In this document: positions 1-8,311 of the stretch, piece after piece
How positions within the stretch are numbered: the stretch's first letter is position 1
Layout of the letters: every line of letters starts with the position of its first letter
Assembly: GCF_036898465.1 (NCBI RefSeq)
Contig: NZ_JARUMJ010000001.1
Coordinates: 4,464,001 to 4,528,000, forward strand
Origin: Streptomyces sp. B21-105
Lineage (GTDB): Bacteria > Actinomycetota > Actinomycetes > Streptomycetales > Streptomycetaceae
Length of the DNA: 64,000 bases
Direction of reading: 5' to 3'
Position numbers and translations under genes: made by a program
Notes under the pieces: generated by a model
What the model was told of the DNA's origin: nothing
Seen by the model: the letters and a program-made list of their open reading frames with translations, nothing else
Database searches by the model: none

Positions 1-460
1 CAAATGGTCGATCTCGTGGTGAGCTTGATCGTATGTCGGGTTAAACCTCTGACCGTGAGGCACTTGGGAGGATTCGGGGAGGTTCCTGTGATCACGGGGA
101 ACCCCCGGTTCATCCCGCAGGCAGACGTCGGTGGGCCCCCGCCCGCCGACAGCGGCCGCCGCACTCCGTTCACGCCCCGGGTGATCAGGCGCATCAGCTG
201 ATCCGGGATCGCCGCCACGTCCGCCGGCATCCTCGAATCCGTCCGGTACCCCGAGTACGCCCTCCCCGGCCGCCCCTTGTTCTTCCCGCCGAGCAGGCCT
301 GGTCGGCCCTCTTGGATCCGAAGGCCGCGGCTGAACTCCTGAACGAGGAATGCGCTGGGATTCTCTCCCCGACGCGGGCCCAGAGTCGATGGCCCCCGGA
401 ATGGAACGCGCTCATGCCGAATCGGCACATCCGATCAGGCAGACGGACTCCGCAGATGTC
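1..460. other. left-edge stretch with no supported gene
   Basis: I see no reading frame here with a credible protein composition together with a ribosome binding site. A short in-frame stretch near 300-400 (reading roughly AWSALLDPKAAAELLNEEC) could be a worn fragment of a coding sequence, but it has no start and runs into low-quality sequence. No RNA gene is visible. Confidence 0.4.
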
Positions 461-493
461 GTGGCCCCGACCAGGAGGACTGGTCGGGGCCAC
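461..493 (-). terminator. hairpin downstream of tRNA-Lys
   Basis: A perfect 14-bp inverted repeat (461-474 with 480-493) closes a 5-nt loop. It lies about 40 nt beyond the 3' end of tRNA-Lys in its direction of transcription, which fits an intrinsic terminator. There is no long T tract, as is common in Streptomyces. Confidence 0.7.
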
Positions 494-534
494 GGAACCG
501 CTGGTCAGAACCACAGAGTGGCCCTGGCCTCCGG

Positions 535-607
535 TAGGCCCTGTGGGACTCGAACCCACAACCAATGGATTAAAAGTCCACTGCTCTGCCAATTGAGCTA
601 AGGGCCC
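535..607 (-). tRNA. tRNA-Lys (anticodon TTT)
   Basis: The minus strand folds as a full 73-nt cloverleaf. It has a 7-bp acceptor stem starting GGGCCCT (terminal G-U pair), an anticodon loop CTTTTAA with anticodon TTT, and a T arm GTGGG-TTCGAGT-CCCAC. The discriminator base is A and CCA is not encoded. Confidence 0.96.
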
Positions 608-639
608 CGGCGATGCTGCCTCCCCGAGCATAGCGGGAG

Positions 640-678
640 GCGGCCGTGTCTCCGATCGGGTATCGGGGACACGGCCGC
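640..678 (-). terminator. terminator of the APC permease gene
   Basis: A 17-bp stem beginning GCGGCCGTGTC, with one G-U pair, closes a 5-nt loop. It lies about 70 nt past the stop codon of the permease gene and before tRNA-Lys, so it should end the permease transcript. Confidence 0.7.
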
Positions 679-750
679 GTCGAAGGTCGGGAAGCGGACC
701 GGAAGCGGACCGGAAGCGGGCAACAGTGGACCCGAAGAGGGCGGGATCTG

Positions 751-2304
751 TCACTGGTTAGGCGGTTTGGCGGGCGCGCCCGCCCGTGCGGCCTCTCTGG
801 CGAGGGTCTTCTCGTGCTCGGGGTTGAGGAACCAGTTGCGCGCCGAGAGCTGCCACCAGCCGCCCGCGAAGCCCAGGACGACCAGGACGGCGATCGGGGC
901 GTAGTTGAACGTCTCCCAGGTCACCGGGGAGACCTGGGGCAGCATGAACAGGACGGTGATGACGACCACCCATGCGACCGCCACCACCCCGATCGCCTTC
1001 GACCAGCGGCCCAGGTGCCACGGGCCCCGCACGAAGGCGTCGCCCTTGCGTACACGCAGCAGCGTCGGGATGACGTACGCGATGTAGAGGCCGATGACGG
1101 CGATGGAGGTCACGGCCGCGTACGCGGTCACGTTGATCAGGTAGGGCAGGCCCAGCACCAGCGCGCCGCCCGCCGCCAGCCAGACCGCCGCGACAGGCGT
1201 GCGGGTGCGCGGGCTGACCGTGTGCCAGACGTGGGAGAAGGGCAGCGCCCCGTCGCGCGAGAAGGCGTAGATCATGCGGCTGTTGGCGGTCACCGACGCC
1301 ATCCCGCAGAACAACTGGGCGCCGATGACGACGAGCAGCAGCAGCTTGCCGGCGGTCGCGCCGAGCGCGTCGAGCAGGATCTGGGCGGGCGGCGCGCCGG
1401 TCGGCGAGGCGAGGGCGGCGTCGTAGGACTGGATGGCGTACGTGAAGCCGAGCAGAAGGACGAAGCCGGCGATCCACGAGGTCCAGATGGACTGCACGAT
1501 GCCCTTGGGTCCGGCCGTCGACGCGTCGTGCGTCTCCTCCGTCATGTGGGCGGAGGCGTCGTAGCCGGTGAAGGTGTACTGGGCCATCAGCAGGCCGAGC
1601 AGGACGACGTACACCCCGCTGCCCCAGCCCGTGTTGTTGACGAACTCGCCGAACACGAAGGACGTCGACTGGTGCTTGTCGGGGACGAAGGCCAGCGCCC
1701 CGACGATGACGCCCACCCCGAGCACGTGCCACCACACGCTCACGCTGTTGAGGAGGGCGACGATCCGGACGCCGAAGGTGTTCAGCAGGCCGTGCAGCAC
1801 CAGGATCCCGGCGAAGAGCAGGACCGTCCGGCCGGGCGTCACCTCGAAGTCGAACTGGAGGTTCAGGTACGCGCCGAGGAAGGACGCGGCCCCGAAGTCG
1901 ATGCCGGCGGTCACCGCGACCTGCCCGAGCACGTTGAACCAGCCGGTGAACCAGGCCCAGGCCGCGGCCGAGCGCGGGGGCGCCAGCCGGTGCGCCCAGA
2001 AGTACAGGCCGGCCGACGTCGGGTACGCGGAACAGATCTCCGCCATCGCCAGGCCCACGACCAGCGTCATCAGGCCGACGGCCACCCAGCCCCAGGTGAT
2101 CACCGCCGGGCCGCCGGTGTTCATGCCGAACAGGTACAGCGTCAGACAGCCGGACAGGACCGAGATGATCGTGAAGGAGACCGCGTAGTTGGAGAACGCC
2201 GACATGCGGCGGGCGAGAACCTGGGTGTAGCCGAGCTGGGCCAGCCGCTCTTCGTCCGAGAGGTTCCCGGGAGAGCTGCCGCCCACAGTGCCGTCATCTG
2301 TCAT
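751..2304 (-). CDS. APC-superfamily amino acid permease
   Basis: A 517-residue integral membrane transporter, probably importing an amino acid, polyamine or related amine by cation symport or exchange. About 12 hydrophobic segments follow a short polar N terminus. The early segment contains the APC pattern SFTIISVLSG and is followed by AEICSAYPTSAGLYFW, typical of the amino acid/choline/GABA permease branch. The C terminus is cytoplasmic and basic. I start at ATG 2304 (MTDDGT); a start 12 codons earlier is possible but adds a non-conserved leader. The gene stands alone with its own terminator, and substrate cannot be read from sequence. Confidence 0.9.
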   Translation of the reverse strand: MTDDGTVGGSSPGNLSDEERLAQLGYTQVLARRMSAFSNYAVSFTIISVLSGCLTLYLFGMNTGGPAVITWGWVAVGLMTLVVGLAMAEICSAYPTSAGLYFWAHRLAPPRSAAAWAWFTGWFNVLGQVAVTAGIDFGAASFLGAYLNLQFDFEVTPGRTVLLFAGILVLHGLLNTFGVRIVALLNSVSVWWHVLGVGVIVGALAFVPDKHQSTSFVFGEFVNNTGWGSGVYVVLLGLLMAQYTFTGYDASAHMTEETHDASTAGPKGIVQSIWTSWIAGFVLLLGFTYAIQSYDAALASPTGAPPAQILLDALGATAGKLLLLVVIGAQLFCGMASVTANSRMIYAFSRDGALPFSHVWHTVSPRTRTPVAAVWLAAGGALVLGLPYLINVTAYAAVTSIAVIGLYIAYVIPTLLRVRKGDAFVRGPWHLGRWSKAIGVVAVAWVVVITVLFMLPQVSPVTWETFNYAPIAVLVVLGFAGGWWQLSARNWFLNPEHEKTLAREAARAGAPAKPPNQ

Positions 2305-2384
2305 GCCCCCAGCAATTCCCACACCAGGGGGGTGACACACGTCACAACTTGGCCAGAAAGTGCCCTTGCGGCTCCTGGGCGGAA

Positions 2385-2428
2385 AACGCCGTGGCCCCCA
2401 CCGGTCGGTCGGTGGGGGCCACGGCGTT
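2385..2428 (-). terminator. strong terminator of the DEAD-box helicase gene
   Basis: A 19-bp perfect stem (2385-2403 with 2410-2428) with a 6-nt loop lies 30 nt past the helicase stop codon. Read on the minus strand it is followed by TTTT, a canonical intrinsic terminator. It also separates the helicase from the divergently placed start of the permease gene. Confidence 0.88.
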
Positions 2429-2458
2429 CACTCTGGTGAGCCGGCGTCAGCGGGTGCG

Positions 2459-4723
2459 TCAGCCGTTGCGCTTCCAGCGCGGCTTGTCGTCGCGGCGGCC
2501 GGCGCCGGGCGCGGTGCCGCGGTGGTCGTCACGACGGCCGTACGGACGCTCGTGGCCGCCGGAGCGGAAGCCCGGGCGGTCGCCCTGACGGTCGCGGTTG
2601 AACGGGCGGTCGCTGCCACGGTGGGTGGACGGGCGCTCGTCGCGGCGGTCGCGGTTGAAGCCACCCGACTGACGGTCGTCGCGGCGGAAGCCGCCGGAGG
2701 GACGCTCATCACGACGGTCACGGTTGAAGCCGCCCGAGGGACGGTCGTCGCGGCGGAAACCACCGGAGGGACGCTCGTCACGGCGGTCGTCGCGACGGTC
2801 GCGGTTGAAGCCGCCGGCCGGACGGTCGTCACGGCGCTCGAAGGAACGGCCGCCACGGTCGTCGCGGTTGAAGCCGCCGCGGTCGCCGCGGTTGTTGTCA
2901 CGGTCACGGTCGCGGTTGAAGCCACCACGGTCGTCCCGACGCTCGAAGGAACGGCCACCGCGGTCGTCACGACGGTCGTCGCGACGCTCGAAGGAACGGC
3001 CGCCACGGTCGTCGCGGTTGAAGCCGCCACGGTCACCGCGGTTGAAGCCGCCACGGTCGTTGTCGCGACGCTCGAAGGAACGGCCGCCACGGTCGTCGCG
3101 ACGGTCGTCACGGCGCTCGTAGTTGCCCCGCTCGTCACGGCGCTGACGCGGCTGCTCGTACGCGGGACGCTCGGCGGGCTGCTCGGCGACCGCTGCCGCC
3201 GCGGGCACCGCGGCCTCGGCCGGCGCCTCCGCCACCGCGTCCTGCTCCACGAGCGCCTCGGCGGCCGCGACGACGGCCGCCTCCGGGTCCTCGCCACGCT
3301 CACGCGCCGCGCGGGCCACCAGACGGTCGGCCTCCTCGCGCAGCTCGCTCGCCCGGCGCTGCGCACGCTCCAGCTCCTTGGTGAGCTGCGAGACCTCGCG
3401 CTCGGCCTGCTGCGCCGCGTTGCCCGCGGACTCGGCCTGGACCTCCGTCATCGACCGGGCGCCGGTGATCTCGGCGACCTCCGGGTCGAAGGCGGCGCCG
3501 CCCTGGATGATGTGACGCCCCGCGTCGACGCCCGCGTCCTCCATCAGACGGAAGATCTGACGGCGCTGGTGCGGCAGGGAGAGCGAGACGACCGTGCCGG
3601 TGCGGCCGGCCCGCGCCGTGCGGCCCGCGCGGTGCAGGTAGTCCTTGTGGTCGCCGGCCGGGTCCACGTTCAGGACCAGGTCGATGCCGTCCACGTGGAT
3701 GCCGCGGGCGGCGACGTCGGTCGCGACGAGCGCGTTGACGTAACCGTCCTTGAAGTCGGCCAGCGTGCGGGTGCGCGCGCCCTGGGTCATGCCGCCGTGC
3801 AGCGCGTCCGCCTGCACACCGGCGTCGCGCAGCTGCTCGGCGATGCGGTCGGCGCCGAGCTGGGTGCGGACGAAGATGATCGTGCGGCCCTTGCGCGAGG
3901 CGATCGCGGAGGTGACCGGCGCCTTGTCCTTGGGCTTCACGATCAGAATGTGGTGCGACATCGTCGTGACGTTGCCCTGGGCGCTGTCGACCTCGTGCGT
4001 GACCGGGTCGCTCAGGTAGCGCTTGACCAGCGTGGAGATCTCGTTCTCCATCGTGGCGGAGAACAGCATGCGCTGACCGCCGGCCGGCACCTGGTCGAGC
4101 AGCTCGGTGACCTCGGGCAGGAAGCCCAGGTCGGACATCTGGTCGGCCTCGTCGAGGACGGCGATCTGCACGTTCTCGAGGGAGCAGGCGCCGCGGTTGA
4201 TGATGTCGCGCAGCCGGCCCGGGGTGGCGACGAGGATGTCGACGCCGCGCTCCAGCGCGTAGATCTGGTTGCTCATCGACGTACCGCCGCAGACGACCTT
4301 CATCTTCAGGCCGAGGACGTCGCCGTAGGGCTGCAGCGCGTCCGCGACCTGCATCGCCAGCTCACGGGTCGGCGTGAGGATGACGGCGCGCGGCTTGCGC
4401 TTCTCGGTGTGCCCGCCGGCCAGCGTGGCCAGGGTCGGCAGACCGAAGGAGAGGGTCTTGCCGGAGCCGGTGCGGCCACGGCCGAGGATGTCCTTGCCGG
4501 CCAGGGCGTCCGGGATGGTCGCGGCCTGGATCGGGAAGGGGCTGGTCACGCCGTTCTGCGCGAGCTTGCGCACGACGCCCTCGGGGAGACCGAGGTCGGC
4601 GAAGGTGAGTTCGGGGGTCTCGACGGAGGCCTCGGCGGCCTCGGTGACCTCGATCGCCGCTTCGTCGATCGTCGCGCCGTCGTTCTCGGGCATGACGGCG
4701 TGATCAGTACTGGAAATGGACAT
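2459..4723 (-). CDS. DEAD-box ATP-dependent RNA helicase with arginine/aspartate/glycine-repeat tail
   Basis: A 754-residue RNA helicase that should unwind structured RNA, for example in ribosome assembly or cold adaptation. Order of parts: Q-motif region (about 40-65), Walker A GRTGSGKT (about 83-90), PTRELA, motif II DEAD (about 187), SAT (about 218), then the second RecA domain ending in the HRAGRTARAGR motif. A charged helical, probably coiled-coil stretch follows (about 410-470), then Ala-rich sequence. The last 220 residues are near-tandem RDDRGGRSFER and RDERPSGGF units. Such basic disordered tails bind RNA and promote condensation. Start is ATG 4723; an upstream in-frame ATG at 4768 looks less likely. 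Family (CsdA/RhlE-like) is clear, the exact orthologue is not. Confidence 0.93.
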   Translation of the reverse strand: MSISSTDHAVMPENDGATIDEAAIEVTEAAEASVETPELTFADLGLPEGVVRKLAQNGVTSPFPIQAATIPDALAGKDILGRGRTGSGKTLSFGLPTLATLAGGHTEKRKPRAVILTPTRELAMQVADALQPYGDVLGLKMKVVCGGTSMSNQIYALERGVDILVATPGRLRDIINRGACSLENVQIAVLDEADQMSDLGFLPEVTELLDQVPAGGQRMLFSATMENEISTLVKRYLSDPVTHEVDSAQGNVTTMSHHILIVKPKDKAPVTSAIASRKGRTIIFVRTQLGADRIAEQLRDAGVQADALHGGMTQGARTRTLADFKDGYVNALVATDVAARGIHVDGIDLVLNVDPAGDHKDYLHRAGRTARAGRTGTVVSLSLPHQRRQIFRLMEDAGVDAGRHIIQGGAAFDPEVAEITGARSMTEVQAESAGNAAQQAEREVSQLTKELERAQRRASELREEADRLVARAARERGEDPEAAVVAAAEALVEQDAVAEAPAEAAVPAAAAVAEQPAERPAYEQPRQRRDERGNYERRDDRRDDRGGRSFERRDNDRGGFNRGDRGGFNRDDRGGRSFERRDDRRDDRGGRSFERRDDRGGFNRDRDRDNNRGDRGGFNRDDRGGRSFERRDDRPAGGFNRDRRDDRRDERPSGGFRRDDRPSGGFNRDRRDERPSGGFRRDDRQSGGFNRDRRDERPSTHRGSDRPFNRDRQGDRPGFRSGGHERPYGRRDDHRGTAPGAGRRDDKPRWKRNG
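2600..3130 (-). repeat. degenerate in-frame tandem repeats encoding the helicase tail
   Basis: DNA motifs such as GGTCGTCGCGG, GGTTGAAGC and CGCTCGAAGG recur many times at spacings that are multiples of three. They encode RDDRGG, GGFNRD and SFERRD units. The repeats lie wholly inside the helicase reading frame, so they are coding low-complexity sequence, prone to copy-number change. They are not CRISPR or intergenic repeats. Confidence 0.9.
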
Positions 4724-5046
4724 GCGAATGCGAAACCTTCCGGAGTCTCTTCGGCACGCGCCCGTCAACTCCGTGTTCGCATTGCAAGGACCGCCTCTAT
4801 GCGGTCAGCCACGGCAAGGGAGAGTACGCGCCACACGGCGCGCTCTGCAGTGGCGCCGGGCAAATGGGATCAAACGATCTACTACCATACGCACCCCGGT
4901 CGCGGAAGGCAAACCGAGGCCATCGCCGCAGCTCAGCACGGTGCCGACACTGGTGCCGGCGCTGGTGTCGGTGCTGATTCCAGCTGGTGTCGGCGGCCGT
5001 GCCGAAGGCCCGGGCCCTGGCCGGCTGGACCATGGCTGGACCGCGA
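4724..5046. other. helicase 5' region
   Basis: These 323 nt lie between the helicase start and the stop of the downstream-oriented lipoprotein gene, so they must contain the helicase promoter. The part nearest the helicase (4724-4900) could be a long 5' leader, which is common for cold-regulated DEAD-box genes. I see no recognizable riboswitch or convincing gene. Confidence 0.4.
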
Positions 5047-5586
5047 CTAGACCGGCACACCGGCCTCCGGGGCGGGCTCCCGGTCCACCAGCTGGGGCGC
5101 CGTCCCGTCGCCGCCCTCGTGCGCCGACTCCGAGGGCTCGGCGATCGTCGGCTCCGGCGTGGCGGACGGCGGCTGCGGCGTGGGCGCCGACGGCTCCGGG
5201 TCCGGGGACCGGGTGGGCGCGGGCGGCTGCGCCCCGCTCGGCTTCGGCACGCCCGGCCTGTCGCTCCGTCCGGGCCGGACCGCCCCGGGCGAAGCCGCGG
5301 CGCTCCCGCCCGCCGACGGCGAGGCCGCCGCGGACGCCGAAGCGCTCGCCCGCCCCTCGGCGCCCTTCCCGTGCCCGTGCCTGCCGTCGCCGCCCGCCGC
5401 GCCCACGCCGGACCCGCCGCCCGCGCCCCGCGAGTCGCCGCCCCCCGCCTCACCGCCCCGCCGGTCGGCGGAGTGCGAGGGCTGCGCCCGGCCGCCGTCG
5501 TCGTCCCCCACGCTCATACAGCCGGCTGCCGCTGCGACGGTCATGACCGTCGCAGCCAGACGGACGGAAAGGTACAAGGGGCGCAC
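5047..5586 (-). CDS. putative lipoprotein with a low-complexity body
   Basis: A 179-residue exported protein of unknown function. The N terminus (VRPLYLSVRLAATVMTVA) is a short lipoprotein signal ending in the lipobox AAGC, so the mature protein would be lipidated at Cys and held outside the membrane. The remainder is Gly, Ala, Pro and Ser rich with no recognizable fold. GTG 5586 is chosen because a strong GGAGG lies at the right distance upstream. It is transcribed away from the zincin gene upstream and may share its promoter. Confidence 0.7.
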   Translation of the reverse strand: MRPLYLSVRLAATVMTVAAAAGCMSVGDDDGGRAQPSHSADRRGGEAGGGDSRGAGGGSGVGAAGGDGRHGHGKGAEGRASASASAAASPSAGGSAAASPGAVRPGRSDRPGVPKPSGAQPPAPTRSPDPEPSAPTPQPPSATPEPTIAEPSESAHEGGDGTAPQLVDREPAPEAGVPV

Positions 5587-5685
5587 GGGGCCACCTCCGG
5601 GGCAGACGTAAAAGAAGTCACGGTGCCCAACTCCCCCCGCCCACAAGAGGACACGCACGGGTCGCGCGCCCCTGCGCCGGACGGC

Positions 5686-6036
5686 TCAGCCGTACCCGAG
5701 GGCGTGCAGCCGGGCGTCGTCGATGCCGAAGTGGTGGGCGATCTCGTGCACCACCGTCACCTCGGTCTCCGCGACTACGTCCGCCCGGGTCTCGCACATC
5801 CGCAGCGTCGGCCCCCGGTAGATCGTGATGCGGTCCGGCAGGACCCCGGCGTACCACTCGCCGCGATCGGTCAGCGGGGTCCCCTCGTAAAGCCCGAGCA
5901 GCTCGGGATCGTCCGCCGGCGGTTCGTCCTCGACGAACACCGCGACGTTGTCCATCAACCGCGTCAGCTCCGGCGGAATCCGGTCCAGCGCCTCGGCCAC
6001 CAGTTCCTCGAACTCCTCGCGCGTCATCTCCAGCAC
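5686..6036 (-). CDS. zincin-like metallopeptidase family protein
   Basis: A small (116-residue) cytoplasmic protein of the actinobacterial zincin-like family (Pfam zincin_1 type). Near the C terminus it has TVVHEIAHHFGID, the HExxHxxG-type zinc motif, so it could be a metallopeptidase; no substrate is known for the family. The N-terminal half (TREEFEELVAEALDRIP) is acidic and helical. The start is GTG 6036 or ATG 6027, three codons apart; neither has an ideal ribosome binding site. Length is full for the family. Confidence 0.87.
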   Translation of the reverse strand: MLEMTREEFEELVAEALDRIPPELTRLMDNVAVFVEDEPPADDPELLGLYEGTPLTDRGEWYAGVLPDRITIYRGPTLRMCETRADVVAETEVTVVHEIAHHFGIDDARLHALGYG

Positions 6037-6120
6037 AGGCCCATTGTCGGGCACGCCGCCTCCGGGGGGAGCGTGCGAACGGCCCGCATATCCGCGCCCG
6101 GACCGGGGCATACGCCACCA

Positions 6121-7791
6121 ATGGTCCGTGTCCGCCTCCCCACCGCAGTCCTCCCCGCCGCAGTCCGGCGACGCCTCGAGCCCGCACGGCGCCGGAACAC
6201 CGTCCCCGAACTCGCCGCCGCCCCACGGCCGTGGCTGCGCGCCTTCGGCCTGACCGCCGTCGTCCTCGTCGGCGCCTGGCTCGGGCTGCTGATCGTCGGG
6301 AACGTCCGCGTCCCCGTCGGCCCCATGGACACCACGATGACTCTGCGCCCCTCCTTCAGCGGAGGGACGAAGATCAACGTCTCCCCGCTGGGCGCGCTCA
6401 GCCTGGACAGCCACAACGCGCCGGTCCGCCTCGACGTGAACGTCGACCAGCTCGACCCCGCCCGCTCCCAGGCCCTGGTCGACCATCCCGAACGTCTCTC
6501 CGGTCTCCAGGACGAGGTCGCCCGGGACGTCGAGCACGGCACCCTCGACCTCGCGCTCCGCTCCTGCGTCGCCGTCGTCTCCGGCGCCGTCACGCTCGGC
6601 CTCGCGGTCTACCGCCGGCCGCGCCGCGCCCTCGCCGCCGGCGGCCTGGCGCTCGCCTTGCTGGCCGCTTCGGGCGCCACCGCCTACGCCACCTGGAACC
6701 CCAAGTCGGTGCTGGAGCCCCGGTTCTCCGGCCTGCTCTCCTCCGCGCCGTCGCTCGTCGGCAACGCGCGCAGCATCGTCACCGAGTTCGACGTCTACCA
6801 GCAGGAACTCGCCCGCCTGGTCACCAACGTCACCAAGCTCTACGACGTGACCTCCACGCTGCCCGTCTACGCGCCGGACCCGACCACCGTGCGCGTCCTG
6901 CACGTCTCCGACATCCATCTCAACCCAGCGAGCTGGAAGATCATCAGCTCGCTGGTGGAGCAGTACAAGGTCGACGTCATCGTCGACTCCGGCGACACCA
7001 TGGACCACGGCAGCGCGGCCGAGAACGGCTTTCTGGACCCCATCGCCACGCTGGGCGCGCCGTACGTGTGGGTCAGGGGCAACCACGACTCCCTCGTCAC
7101 CCAGCGCTACCTCGAGCGGATGAAGAACGTGCACGTCCTCGACGGCGGCCGCGCGGTCAGCGTCGCCGGACTGCGGTTCGCCGGCATCGGCGACCCGCAG
7201 TTCACCCCCGACCGCTCGACCGCGCCGGGCGCCGTCGTGTCGCAGGAGGTGGCGGGCGCACGGCTGGCCGAGGCCCTGCGCGCGCAGCGGGCGGCCGGCG
7301 TCCCGGCCGACGTGGCCGTGGTCCACGAGCCCTCGGCCGCCCGCAGCACCGACGGCGAGGTGCCCCTCGTCCTGTCCGGCCACCTCCACCACGAGCAGAC
7401 GGAGGTCATGAGGAAAGGCACCCGGCTGCGCGTCGAGGGGTCTACCGGCGGCAGCGGGCTGCGGGCCGTGGAGGGCAAGTACCCCGACCCGATCGAGGCG
7501 TCGATCCTCTACTTCGACCGCGGCACCCGCCGCCTACAGGCCTGGGACGAGATCAAGCTCGGCGGTCTGGGCCTGACGACGGCCGAGGTGAGCCGCCACC
7601 TCCCGAAGGAGAACCAGCCGGGCGCCGCACCCTCCCCCAGCTCCCCCAGCCCGTCCCCCGGCTCAGCCTCCAGCCCGTCCCCCGGCTCGCCTTCCGGCCC
7701 GGCCCCGAGCCCCGCTTCGCGCCCGTCCGCCCCGCCCTCCGCTACCCCCTCCCCGACCCCCTCCGGGACCGCCTCCCGGAAGGCCCCGTAA
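6121..7791 (+). CDS. membrane-anchored metallophosphoesterase
   Basis: A 556-residue calcineurin-like phosphoesterase. Metal-binding motifs appear in order: DIH (about 264-266), GDTM (about 290), GNHD (about 319), a conserved H near HEPSA, and GHLHHE (about 419). Two hydrophobic regions before the catalytic domain (about 38-60 and 155-200) suggest an N-terminal membrane anchor with the enzyme domain probably outside. The last 60 residues are Pro/Ser repeats like a cell-wall spacer. The natural substrate (nucleotide, phospholipid or other phosphoester) cannot be told. It is divergent from the zincin gene. Confidence 0.88.
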   Translation: MVRVRLPTAVLPAAVRRRLEPARRRNTVPELAAAPRPWLRAFGLTAVVLVGAWLGLLIVGNVRVPVGPMDTTMTLRPSFSGGTKINVSPLGALSLDSHNAPVRLDVNVDQLDPARSQALVDHPERLSGLQDEVARDVEHGTLDLALRSCVAVVSGAVTLGLAVYRRPRRALAAGGLALALLAASGATAYATWNPKSVLEPRFSGLLSSAPSLVGNARSIVTEFDVYQQELARLVTNVTKLYDVTSTLPVYAPDPTTVRVLHVSDIHLNPASWKIISSLVEQYKVDVIVDSGDTMDHGSAAENGFLDPIATLGAPYVWVRGNHDSLVTQRYLERMKNVHVLDGGRAVSVAGLRFAGIGDPQFTPDRSTAPGAVVSQEVAGARLAEALRAQRAAGVPADVAVVHEPSAARSTDGEVPLVLSGHLHHEQTEVMRKGTRLRVEGSTGGSGLRAVEGKYPDPIEASILYFDRGTRRLQAWDEIKLGGLGLTTAEVSRHLPKENQPGAAPSPSSPSPSPGSASSPSPGSPSGPAPSPASRPSAPPSATPSPTPSGTASRKAP

Positions 7792-7871
7792 ACCGTTTTG
7801 GCGATACCCCCCGGCATCCCATATGCTCATGACGTCCCCGACGCGCTGAGAAGCGCCCAGGCGGGCCGATA

Positions 7872-7944
7872 GCCCTCATCGTCTAGCGGCCTAGGACGCC
7901 GCCCTTTCAAGGCGGTAGCACGGGTTCGAATCCCGTTGGGGGCA
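7872..7944 (+). tRNA. tRNA-Glu (anticodon TTC)
   Basis: A 73-nt cloverleaf with acceptor stem GCCCTCA/TGGGGGC (one G-U pair), anticodon stem CCGCC/GGCGG around CTTTCAA, and T arm ACGGG-TTCGAAT-CCCGT. It is the first of three tRNAs in a probable tandem transcript. Confidence 0.96.
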
Positions 7945-7982
7945 CGCAACACCGTGTGCGACACTGTCGTACGCAACAGCTT

Positions 7983-8057
7983 GGTCCTGTGGAGCAGTTT
8001 GGAGTGCTCGCCACCCTGTCAAGGTGGAGGCCGCGGGTTCAAATCCCGTCAGGACCG
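7983..8057 (+). tRNA. tRNA-Asp (anticodon GTC), copy 1
   Basis: A 75-nt cloverleaf with acceptor GGTCCTG/CAGGACC, anticodon loop CTGTCAA between CCACC and GGTGG, and T arm GCGGG-TTCAAAT-CCCGT. It is identical to the copy at 12394-12468. Confidence 0.96.
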
Positions 8058-8081
8058 CTGAGGTTTCACGTGAAACCTCGT

Positions 8082-8155
8082 GGCTGGGTAGCTCAGTTGG
8101 TACGAGCGATCGCCTGAAAAGCGATAGGTCGCCGGTTCGACCCCGGCCCCAGCCA
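8082..8155 (+). tRNA. tRNA-Phe (anticodon GAA)
   Basis: A 74-nt cloverleaf with acceptor GGCTGGG/CCCAGCC and anticodon loop CTGAAAA. CCA is encoded at 8156-8158, unlike the two tRNAs before it. It is followed at once by a terminator. Confidence 0.95.
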
Positions 8156-8160
8156 CCAGA

Positions 8161-8199
8161 ACGAAAAACCCTCTCCGGGCTCCGGAGGGGGTTTTCGTC
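8161..8199 (+). terminator. terminator of the Glu-Asp-Phe tRNA cluster
   Basis: An inverted repeat AACCCTCTCCGG / CCGGAGGGGGTT closes a 3-nt loop and is followed by a TTTT tract. Outer bases ACGAAAA/TTTTCGT extend the stem. Confidence 0.85.
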
Positions 8200-8311
8200 A
8201 TAGTGCGCCAGGCCGGGTGCACCGGACGGGGGCGCAAGGCGGGCTGCGCCGGGCGGGCCCGCCCAAAAGCGCTCGCCGCTTTTTCGGCCGGGATGAGATC
8301 CTGGACCGCGT

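Noticed and set aside
646..2439. Long plus-strand reading frame across the APC permease gene
   Set aside because: Composition is Arg/Asp/Gly/His noise typical of the antisense of a high-GC gene; no ribosome binding site or domain. The minus-strand permease is clear.
2600..3130. CRISPR-like or intergenic repeat array
   Set aside because: Units are irregular, without unique spacers, and keep the helicase reading frame throughout.
2360..5050. 896-codon plus-strand frame opposite the DEAD-box helicase
   Set aside because: It is a mirror of the helicase codons (Val/Thr/Ala repeats come from the RDDRGG-coding DNA).
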